DNA of 64,000 nt from Lysobacteraceae bacterium NML93-0399 (GTDB lineage Bacteria; Pseudomonadota; Gammaproteobacteria; Xanthomonadales; Xanthomonadaceae). Under the pieces are notes generated by a model. It was not told the DNA's origin and did not search any database. It saw only the letters and a program-made list of their open reading frames with translations. The translations under genes and the position numbers were made by a program. The stretch covers positions 992,001-1,056,000 of the forward strand of contig NTJI01000001.1 in assembly GCA_002307375.1 (NCBI GenBank), given 5' to 3'. Position 1 is the stretch's first letter; the number at the start of each line of letters is the position of its first letter. Of the stretch, positions 58,201-64,000 are shown in pieces.

Positions 58201-59418
58201 ATGTCTGTCGTCCCCGCCACCGCCGATTCCGCCCTGCCCGCTGCCGAGTGGGACGTGGTCGTGCTCGGCGCGGGCGCGGCCGGACTCATGGCCGCCATCG
58301 CCGCCGGCCAGCGCGGGCGCCGCGTGCTGGTGCTCGACCATGCCAACAAGGTCGGCAAGAAGATCCTGATGTCGGGCGGCGGCCACTGCAATTTCACCAA
58401 CACCGGCACCACGCCGGCGCAGTACATCTCCGGCAATCCGCACTTCGCCAAGTCGGCGTTGGCCCGCTACACGCCGCAGGACTTCATCGACCTGGTCGAC
58501 CGCCACGGCATCGCCTGGCACGAGAAGGAACTGGGCCAGCTGTTCTGCGATGGGTCTTCCAAGCAGATCGTGCAGCTGCTGCTCGACGAAGCGGACGCGG
58601 TGGGCGTGGCGGTGCGCACGCACTGCCGGGTCGAGCTTCCACGCCGGCTCGATGACGGCTTCGGGCTGACCACGTCGCTGGGGCGGCTGCGTTGCGCGTC
58701 CCTCGTGGTCGCCACCGGCGGCCTGTCGATTCCGACGATGGGCGCGACCGGCTTCGGCTACGAGATTGCCGCCGCGTTCGGCCATGCGCTGGTCCCCACG
58801 CGCGCGGGGCTGGTGCCGCTGACGCTCAGCGGCAAGCACCAGGAGCGTCTGGCCGAACTGTCGGGTGTGGCGCTCGATGTCGAGGCCGGCTGCAAAGGCG
58901 CGAGCTTCCGCAATCGCATGCTGGTCACGCACCGCGGCATCAGCGGCCCGGCGATCCTGCAGATTTCCTCGTACTGGCAGCCGGGCGACGATCTGCGACT
59001 CGATCTGCTGCCCGGGCGCGATGCGCTTGCGTGGCTGCAGGCCCAGCAGGCCGAGCGGCCCGGCACGGAGCTCAAGAACGTGCTGGCCGAACTGATGCCG
59101 CGCCGCTTCGCGCAACGCCTGTGCGAGGTGTGGCTGGCGAACCGGCCGATGAAGCAGTTCACACCCGCGCAACTGCACGACACCGCGGCGCTGCTGCAGG
59201 CCTGGCCGCTGGTGGCCAGTGGCACCGAAGGCTATCGCACCGCCGAGGTCACGCTGGGCGGCGTGGATACCGCCGGCGTGTCGTCGCGGACGATGGAATC
59301 GCAACACGCGTCGGGCCTGTATTTCATCGGCGAGGTGCTCGACGTCACCGGCTGGCTGGGCGGATACAACTTCCAGTGGGCCTGGGCCTCGGGCATGGCG
59401 GCGGGCAGCGCGGCCTGA
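58201..59418 (+). CDS. HI0933/YhiN-family flavoprotein (BaiN-like)
   Basis: A 405-residue FAD-binding oxidoreductase. The N-terminal Rossmann motif is [20 protein letters not shown], followed by the HI0933 signature [20 protein letters not shown]. Other conserved parts are [58 protein letters not shown] and [20 protein letters not shown] at the C-terminal FAD motif. The physiological role of this widespread family is unclear. Divergent from the GIY-YIG-GNAT gene with 89 bases between starts; the 481 bases after it are repeats. Confidence 0.93.
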   Translation: MSVVPATADSALPAAEWDVVVLGAGAAGLMAAIAAGQRGRRVLVLDHANKVGKKILMSGGGHCNFTNTGTTPAQYISGNPHFAKSALARYTPQDFIDLVDRHGIAWHEKELGQLFCDGSSKQIVQLLLDEADAVGVAVRTHCRVELPRRLDDGFGLTTSLGRLRCASLVVATGGLSIPTMGATGFGYEIAAAFGHALVPTRAGLVPLTLSGKHQERLAELSGVALDVEAGCKGASFRNRMLVTHRGISGPAILQISSYWQPGDDLRLDLLPGRDALAWLQAQQAERPGTELKNVLAELMPRRFAQRLCEVWLANRPMKQFTPAQLHDTAALLQAWPLVASGTEGYRTAEVTLGGVDTAGVSSRTMESQHASGLYFIGEVLDVTGWLGGYNFQWAWASGMAAGSAA

Positions 59419-59440
59419 CGATCTGCGCGTCCGCGCGTAG

Positions 59441-59470
59441 GTGCGCCGGTGCGCCGGTGCGCCGGTGCGC
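59441..59470. repeat. Short GTGCGCCG microsatellite
   Basis: GTGCGCCG is repeated about 3.5 times directly after the stop of the flavoprotein gene. Noncoding; unit number could vary between strains. Confidence 0.7.
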
Positions 59471-59489
59471 GTGGAGCTATTCCGCGAAA

Positions 59490-59880
59490 GCGCCTCGCGC
59501 GCAAGCGCGCTCCTACACGAGGCCGCATCATCGACGTCCGAGCGTGCTTCCCGCAGCGATGCCCCTCTAGGAGCGCGCTTGCGCGCGATGGGGCTGTCCC
59601 GCCAAAGCCTCTTCGCGCGCAAGCGCGCTCCTACACGAAGCCGGATCCGCGATGGGTCGATACGAGCACGCCGCATCATCGACGTCCGAGCGTGCCTCCC
59701 GCAGCGCTGCCCCTGTAGGAGCGCGCTCGCGCGCGATGGGGCTGTCCCGTGAAAGCGTCTCGCGCGCGAGCGCGCTCCTACACGAGGCCCGACCCGCAAT
59801 GGGTCGATACGGGCACGCCGCATCATCGACGCCCGAGCGTAGCTTTCCCGCAGCGCTCCTACAGGTGTGCGGCTCGTGTG
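59490..59880. repeat. About 148-base tandem repeat with GTAGGAGCGCGC palindromes
   Basis: GAGCGCGCTTGCGCGCGATG at 59571 and GAGCGCGCTCGCGCGCGATG at 59719 are 148 bases apart; each unit has an inverted partner arm (CGCGCAAGCGCGCTCCTACA) and the constant block CATCATCGACGTCCGAGCGT. Partial units flank on both sides. It fills the gap 59419-59899 between the flavoprotein gene and aroG, apart from the short repeat at 59441-59470. Confidence 0.85.
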
Positions 59881-59899
59881 TTGCGCGGCGGGGCCGCGC

Positions 59900-60973
59900 T
59901 CAGGCCGCCTGCGCCGCGATGCGCGCGCGGCGCGCACGGACTGCATCGGCGAGCCGGTCCAGCGCCTGCACGGTGGTCGGCCAGTCGATACAGCCGTCGG
60001 TGATGCTCTGGCCGTAGACCAGCGGCGCGCCCGGCACCAGCGCCTGCTTGCCTTTGATCAGATGGCTTTCGATCATCGCGCCGACGATGCGCCCCTCGCC
60101 GCCTTCGATCTGGCGTGCAATGTCGTCGATCACCTTCGGCTGGTTGTCCGGATTCTTGCCGCTGTTGGCGTGGCTGGCGTCGATCATCAACGCCGCGCGC
60201 AGGCCCTGCGCCTGCAGCACGCCGGATGCGGCCTCCACGTACGCGGCCTCGTAGTTGGGTTGCGCGCCGCCCCGCAGGATGACGTGGCAATCCGGATTGC
60301 CGGCCGTCGACGCCACTGCGCAGCTGCCGTCCTTGCCGACGGCGAGAAAGTGGTGCGGATGCGAGGCCGCGCCGACGGCGTCCACTGCGATGCGTACGTC
60401 GCCGCCGGTGCCGTTCTTGAACCCGACCGGGCACGACAGGCCAGAGGCCAGCTCGCGGTGCACCTGGCTTTCGGTGGTACGTGCGCCGATCGCGCCCCAG
60501 GCGACGAGATCGGCGAGGTATTGCGGGCTGATGATGTCGAGAAACTCGACGCCGGCCGGCAGGCCCAGCGCGTTGATCTGCCGCAACAGGCCGCGCGCGG
60601 TGCGCAGGCCTTTGTCGATGCGGAAGCTGCCGTCGAGATCGGGATCGTTAATCAGCCCTTTCCAGCCGACAGTGGTGCGCGGTTTCTCGAAGTAGACGCG
60701 CATGACCAGTTCCAGCGCATCGCCGTGGACGTCGCGCAAGGCGCGCAGGCGCTGCGCATATTCGAGCGCCGCGTCCGGGTCGTGGATCGAACACGGGCCG
60801 ACGACGACGATCACGCGGTTGTCGGCGCCGTGCAGGATCGCGTGGCAGGCGGCGCGGGCGTCGGCCACGGTCGCCGACACGGCTTCGGTGCAGGGCAGTT
60901 CGGCCAGCAGCTCGGCCGGCGTCGGCAAAGGCTGCATGGCACGGATGCGGAGGTCGTCGGTATGCGGGGGCAT
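59900..60973 (-). CDS. aroG: 3-deoxy-7-phosphoheptulonate (DAHP) synthase, class I
   Basis: First committed enzyme of the shikimate pathway, condensing PEP and erythrose 4-phosphate. The 357-residue protein is a class I (AroF/G/H) enzyme: VIVVVGPCSIHDPDAALEYA, MRVYFEKPRTTVGWKGLIND, LPAGVEFLDIISPQYLADLV, GARTTESQVHRELASGLSCP, VGFKNGTGGDVRIAVDAV, and near the end MIDASHANSGKNPDNQP and VYGQSITDGCIDW. I cannot tell from sequence which amino acid inhibits it. The start at 60973 follows a 5' leader with an aromatic-rich leader peptide and an intrinsic terminator, so expression is probably set by attenuation. The symbol is by family, not by proven isozyme. Confidence 0.94.
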   Translation of the reverse strand: MPPHTDDLRIRAMQPLPTPAELLAELPCTEAVSATVADARAACHAILHGADNRVIVVVGPCSIHDPDAALEYAQRLRALRDVHGDALELVMRVYFEKPRTTVGWKGLINDPDLDGSFRIDKGLRTARGLLRQINALGLPAGVEFLDIISPQYLADLVAWGAIGARTTESQVHRELASGLSCPVGFKNGTGGDVRIAVDAVGAASHPHHFLAVGKDGSCAVASTAGNPDCHVILRGGAQPNYEAAYVEAASGVLQAQGLRAALMIDASHANSGKNPDNQPKVIDDIARQIEGGEGRIVGAMIESHLIKGKQALVPGAPLVYGQSITDGCIDWPTTVQALDRLADAVRARRARIAAQAA

Positions 60974-61004
60974 GGGGTTCTCGGTGAAAAGGCGAACGCT
61001 GGAA

Positions 61005-61035
61005 CGAAAAAAGCCGCCAGGGTCGCTGGCGGCTT
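61005..61035 (-). terminator. Attenuator terminator in the aroG leader
   Basis: On the minus strand AAGCCGCCAG (61035-61026), loop CGACC, CTGGCGGCTT (61020-61011), with a T run (61012-61007). A perfect 10-base stem between the leader peptide stop (61060) and the aroG start (60973). The GCCGCC of its 5' arm can instead pair with GGCGGC at 61087-61082 inside the leader peptide gene, a possible antiterminator. Confidence 0.85.
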
Positions 61036-61059
61036 GTCGGGAATGCGTGCGACCTGTAC

Positions 61060-61140
61060 TCAGGGCGCGCGCGGACCGTCCGCCGCCTGTGGCGTCGGAA
61101 ACGCGTACCAATAGAAGAACATGGCGCTGCGCGAGGTCAT
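61060..61140 (-). CDS. Aromatic-rich leader peptide of aroG
   Basis: A 26-codon frame starting at the ATG at 61140 and ending TGA at 61060: MTSRSAMFFYWYAFPTPQAA followed by DGPRAP. Residues 8-12 are Phe-Phe-Tyr-Trp-Tyr with another Phe at 14, that is, codons for all three aromatic end products of the shikimate pathway. It is followed by an intrinsic terminator and then aroG, the layout of a ribosome-mediated attenuator. Translation might instead start at the ATG at 61122 (20 residues); no good Shine-Dalgarno is visible for either. Function inferred from composition and position; the peptide itself is not expected to act after synthesis. Confidence 0.82.
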   Translation of the reverse strand: MTSRSAMFFYWYAFPTPQAADGPRAP

Positions 61141-61199
61141 GGGCGGCATTGTTAGCACGCCCGCACGCGCGGTGCGACGGTTGCAGCAGCGACCATCGA

Positions 61200-63392
61200 T
61201 CAGTCGGACAACAGCGGCGGCCGCGATTCGTACCAGTCGCGCGCGCCGGCGATGTGCAATGTGCGATCCCCACCCTCGAGTTCGACCCCCATGCCGAGCA
61301 CGCCCCAACGCGCGTAAAGATCGCCGTCCGGCGTGCCATCGACGATGCGCAGGCGCGCCTGCAGGTCGATGCGGTCGTTGCTGGCCTGTACACGGTCGAA
61401 TACGAGTTCGTCGTCGCGCAGACGCAGCTGGCCGGTCGCCTGCGCCTGGCCCGAATCGATCAGGTTGCCGATCCAGCGCGGAAAGGCGCTGCGCTCGGCG
61501 AACAGCCCCAGCAACACACTGACATCGCACATGTCGAGCCGTCCCTGCCCGCTGACCTCGAACGGCTCGCCCCAGGCGAGCCTGCCGTCCTCGAGCGCGA
61601 GGTGTGCCCACCAAGGCGCGTCATCGCCCTCTCCGTCCAGCTGCACGCCATCGAGCTTCACCGCCAGCGCATCGATCGCATAGCGGCGCCCGACCTTCTG
61701 CATCCGCGACAGGCGGCTGTCGAGATCGACATTGCCCGACAACCGCGACGGCCCCAGCGCGACGGCGACATCCTGGCCCCGCACGCGCATGCGGCCGCTG
61801 ACCATCTCGCCGGCGTTGTCGAGGCGGATGTCGCCGCTGGCATGGCCGCTGCCGCGCAGCAGGCGGGCGCTGTCGCCGGGCAGGTAGCGGTTGTAGGTGC
61901 GCAGGTCGGGCACCTGCGCATCGTCGAAGCGCAGGTGCGCGTCGAGATGTTCGTGGAATTCCGCCAACGTACCGGTTGACGCCAGATCGAGCCGCAGATC
62001 GCGTCCGCGCAGATCGACTCGATCCGGAGCGGCCTCGGGCGCAAGCGTGAAACGGTCGAGCACGATGCCGATCGTCGTGCGCAGGCCGTCCTTGTCATCG
62101 GCGTCCATGCGCATGCGCGCGCGGGCATCACCACTGAAACGGTTGTCGAGTACGCGTGCCGACAACGCCGCATCGTCGATGTCGAGCCGGCTGCCCGCCT
62201 GCAGCGCACCGTCCTCCAGGCGCAGCGCGGCGTCGAGATCGGCGCGGCCGTCGAAGGCCAGCCAGTCGACGTCGCGCAGGATCACGTCAATCCAGCGCAG
62301 CGGCACGTTCGGCCACTGCGTTTCAACCGTGCCACCCACCGCGCGCAACGGCCGCAGCCAGTCATCGGGGCCGAGCCGCCGGTCGTCGATGTGCAGGTCC
62401 GCACGCAGCCACGGCGTGGCGCCCGGCGCGGCAGGTGGCACGCGCAGCGCGACGACGATCGCGTCGCGCGCGGTGCGCAGCGCGACCCCCAGGGGATGGG
62501 TCAGCGGACTGGCGTCGACGGCGCTCGAATACACCGGTGCCGACCAGTCGAGACGGCTCCCCGGCATCAGCACGCCGTGTTCGAGCGTGAGATCGGCCTG
62601 CAGGTGCCCCACGAAGCCCGCGGTGCCGATGGGCAGGGCATCGCCCTCGCGCGCGACCAGGTCGATACCCGGCGCCGGGCCGTCGACGCGCATGCGCGCA
62701 TCGAGCAGTACCAGTTTTTCCTCGCCCTGGGCCTGCTCGCGGATGTGCGCGGGCATTGCGATCTCGAACTCGAGCCTGCCCTCGCGCAGGAGCGGCACGC
62801 CGGCGACTTCGAGCGTCGCGTCCGGCATGTCCAGCGTGGAATGGCCGACCTCGAGCTCGCCACCCTGCAGCGTCTTTTCCAGCGCGAAGCGGGCTTCGCC
62901 ATGGCCGCTCACCCGCGCCTGGTAGAAGTCCAGGCGCAACAGGCTTGGCGTTGTGATCGCATCGAAGCGCAGCGTCCAGGGCGCCGTGCCCGGGCGTTTG
63001 GTAGAGGGCATGTCCGCATCGGTACGCGCGACATGGACCGACACATCGCGGGCGCGGATCGTGCCGAACGCCACCTCGCGCCACAGCAGCGGCAGCACCT
63101 TGATGCGTCCGTCGGCGCGCGGGCTGGCCACGACCCAGCGATTGGTCCGCGCGTGCCCGCCCATGACCACGCCGCGCGCGTGGATGTGTCCCGGATACAG
63201 GCTCATCGCCCAGTCCCAGCGCGCGTGGTAACGCTCGGGCTTGGCGTTGATCACGCCCTCGCCCAATGCACTGTTGAGGAACACGTTCGCCGCGACAAGA
63301 TACAACACGTACAAAGCGGCCAGCACGAAACCCGCACGACGCAGCGCCCTGCGGTGCGTGCGCCACCACGGAGTCCGGGACGTCGACGACAT
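61200..63392 (-). CDS. Large membrane-anchored periplasmic protein, AsmA/YdbH-like
   Basis: A 730-residue protein with a basic cytosolic N-terminus (MSSTSRTPWWRTHRRALRRA), one membrane helix (GFVLAALYVLYLVAANVFLN) and a long periplasmic part rich in beta strands, with repeated patterns such as LEVAGVPLLREGRLEFEIAM, WIDVILRDVDWLAFDGRADL and DVDLDSRL-like NVDLDSRLSRMQKVGRRYAI. This suggests an AsmA/DUF748/YdbH-type bridge-like lipid-transport protein, but I do not recognise a specific family, so the comparison rests on topology. The ATG at 63392 was chosen as the one directly before the basic stretch. It is on the aroG strand; the aroG leader starts about 60 bases after its stop. Confidence 0.6.
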   Translation of the reverse strand: MSSTSRTPWWRTHRRALRRAGFVLAALYVLYLVAANVFLNSALGEGVINAKPERYHARWDWAMSLYPGHIHARGVVMGGHARTNRWVVASPRADGRIKVLPLLWREVAFGTIRARDVSVHVARTDADMPSTKRPGTAPWTLRFDAITTPSLLRLDFYQARVSGHGEARFALEKTLQGGELEVGHSTLDMPDATLEVAGVPLLREGRLEFEIAMPAHIREQAQGEEKLVLLDARMRVDGPAPGIDLVAREGDALPIGTAGFVGHLQADLTLEHGVLMPGSRLDWSAPVYSSAVDASPLTHPLGVALRTARDAIVVALRVPPAAPGATPWLRADLHIDDRRLGPDDWLRPLRAVGGTVETQWPNVPLRWIDVILRDVDWLAFDGRADLDAALRLEDGALQAGSRLDIDDAALSARVLDNRFSGDARARMRMDADDKDGLRTTIGIVLDRFTLAPEAAPDRVDLRGRDLRLDLASTGTLAEFHEHLDAHLRFDDAQVPDLRTYNRYLPGDSARLLRGSGHASGDIRLDNAGEMVSGRMRVRGQDVAVALGPSRLSGNVDLDSRLSRMQKVGRRYAIDALAVKLDGVQLDGEGDDAPWWAHLALEDGRLAWGEPFEVSGQGRLDMCDVSVLLGLFAERSAFPRWIGNLIDSGQAQATGQLRLRDDELVFDRVQASNDRIDLQARLRIVDGTPDGDLYARWGVLGMGVELEGGDRTLHIAGARDWYESRPPLLSD

Positions 63393-63449
63393 GTACGCAG
63401 CATCGCCGATCGCCGGTGACGGCAACCTGCACGACGCGCGACGCTTACA

Positions 63450-63784
63450 TCAGGCGCGGCTGAAGAACATCAGGTAGACGAAGCGTGCGTCGTCCATCGT
63501 GGTGCGAACGCCTCACCCGCGCTGTGCCACATCCACGGGCGCAACAGCACCAGGCGATTGAAGCGCATCGGCACGCGCATCGTCATTTCCCACTTCCATG
63601 CATCGTTGCTGTCGCGGGCGATCCGTTCGCGCTGCACGGCATCGAAGCTGTCCAGACCCATCGCCCGCAACTCGGCGCACTGGTCGGCGCATGGTCGGTG
63701 CTGGTGGCCAGGTGCCGGAAGAATCCGATGCCGCCGCGGCAATGCGGGCGACTCAGATACCGGCTGTCTGCACACGGCGCACAA
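63450..63784 (-). pseudogene. Degraded DUF6445-like gene (frameshifted, N-terminally truncated)
   Basis: Three consecutive pieces of one protein lie in different minus-strand frames: SRYLSRPHCRGGIGFFRHLA (upstream, 63770-63700 region), then AWKWEMTMRVPMRFNRLVLL RPWMWHSAGEAF, then TTMDDARFVYLMFFSRA ending with a TGA at 63450-63452. In DUF6445-family proteins, as I recall them, these segments occur in this order in one frame near the C-terminus. The last shift looks like the loss of one base around 63512 (after GAGGCGTTC). Only about 110 of the expected 220-270 residues remain, the 5' end being replaced by the groL terminator. DUF6445 proteins, of unknown function, often sit beside tryptophan-halogenase-like genes, none of which is here. 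Confidence 0.65.
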
Positions 63785-63785
63785 A

Positions 63786-63815
63786 GCAAAACCCCGCCTT
63801 GCGGCGGGGTTTTGC
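63786..63815 (-). terminator. Intrinsic terminator of groL
   Basis: GCAAAACCCCGCC at 63786-63798, loop TTGC, GGCGGGGTTTTGC at 63803-63815: a perfect 13-base stem 28 bases after the groL stop. On the minus strand the stem ends in TTTTGC followed by TTTGTG. Confidence 0.93.
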
Positions 63816-63843
63816 GTGCAACGGTACAGCGGGAAACGCTGGA

Positions 63844-64000
63844 TCAGAAATCCATGCCGCCCATGCCGCCCATGCCACCGCCCGGCGGCATCGCCGGCTC
63901 GTCCTTCTTCGGCAGCTCGGCGACCATCGCCTCGGTCGTGATCATCAGACCGGCGATCGAGGCCGCGTTCTGCAGGGCCGAACGGGTGACCTTGGTCGGG
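63844..64000 (-). CDS. groL: Chaperonin GroEL, C-terminal end (runs off the window)
   Basis: Reverse translation of 64000-63844 gives [40 protein letters not shown] and the Gly-Met-rich tail [11 protein letters not shown] before the TGA at 63844-63846. This is the C-terminus of the 60 kDa chaperonin; the GGM tail lies inside the folding cavity. About 51 of the usual 545 or so residues are in the window. An intrinsic terminator follows. Confidence 0.97.
   Translation of the reverse strand, partial: PTKVTRSALQNAASIAGLMITTEAMVAELPKKDEPAMPPGGGMGGMGGMDF

Overview
The window is high-GC chromosomal DNA (I estimate close to 70% G+C) from a gammaproteobacterium of the Xanthomonadaceae/Lysobacteraceae (Lysobacter, Luteimonas or Stenotrophomonas-like). 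Three things point there: a type II secretion cluster in the Xanthomonas xps order (E-F-G-H-I-J-K-L-M-N-D, with an XpsN-type gene and no gspC); dense intergenic palindromes of the GTAGGAGCGCGC, ATTCCCGC and GGGATTCGGGATT types; and the housekeeping pairs lptF-lptG / pepA-holC-valS. It looks like ordinary chromosome. I see no tRNA or rRNA genes, insertion sequence, prophage or CRISPR array.

Layout. 1-2753 (minus): 5' part of pncB and two glycosyltransferase-like genes below the secretin gene. 2781-14248 (minus): the type II secretion operon, interrupted between gspE and gspF by a small GIY-YIG nuclease gene flanked by palindromic repeats. 14346-19193: a DUF2242-type lipoprotein, a small unknown gene, a membrane acyltransferase and two overlapping class A beta-lactamase-like hydrolases. 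19438-30020 (minus): a subtilisin-like secreted protease and a 2877-residue trimeric autotransporter adhesin with a large internal duplication. 30389-36775 (minus): purL, dsbC, xerD. 36821-44894: an RDD protein, lptG/lptF, and pepA-holC-valS. 45448-48786 (plus): type II NADH dehydrogenase, a ZIP metal transporter and a serine hydrolase. 48870-55744 (minus): rpoH, glnE, and a MurG-like glycosyltransferase overlapping a phytoene-dehydrogenase-like oxidoreductase. 55867-59418: an acetyl-CoA hydrolase/transferase, a GIY-YIG-GNAT fusion and a YhiN-type flavoprotein. 59900-64000 (minus): DAHP synthase with an attenuator, an AsmA-like protein, a broken DUF6445 gene and the 3' end of groL.

Functional themes. 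Several genes build or use the envelope: type II secretion, its probable protease substrate, the giant adhesin, LPS export (LptFG), disulfide isomerisation (DsbC) and envelope hydrolases. Two regulatory regions stand out. A leader peptide carrying the run FFYWY precedes aroG and is followed by a textbook terminator. Upstream of rpoH, a sigma-E-type promoter (GGAACTT, 15 bases, GTCATA) overlaps a near-perfect CIRCE-like inverted repeat. A third unusual feature is a palindromic repeat, intergenic between holC and valS, that also sits in frame inside purL and apparently inside valS, like the protein-coding palindromic elements known from Rickettsia.
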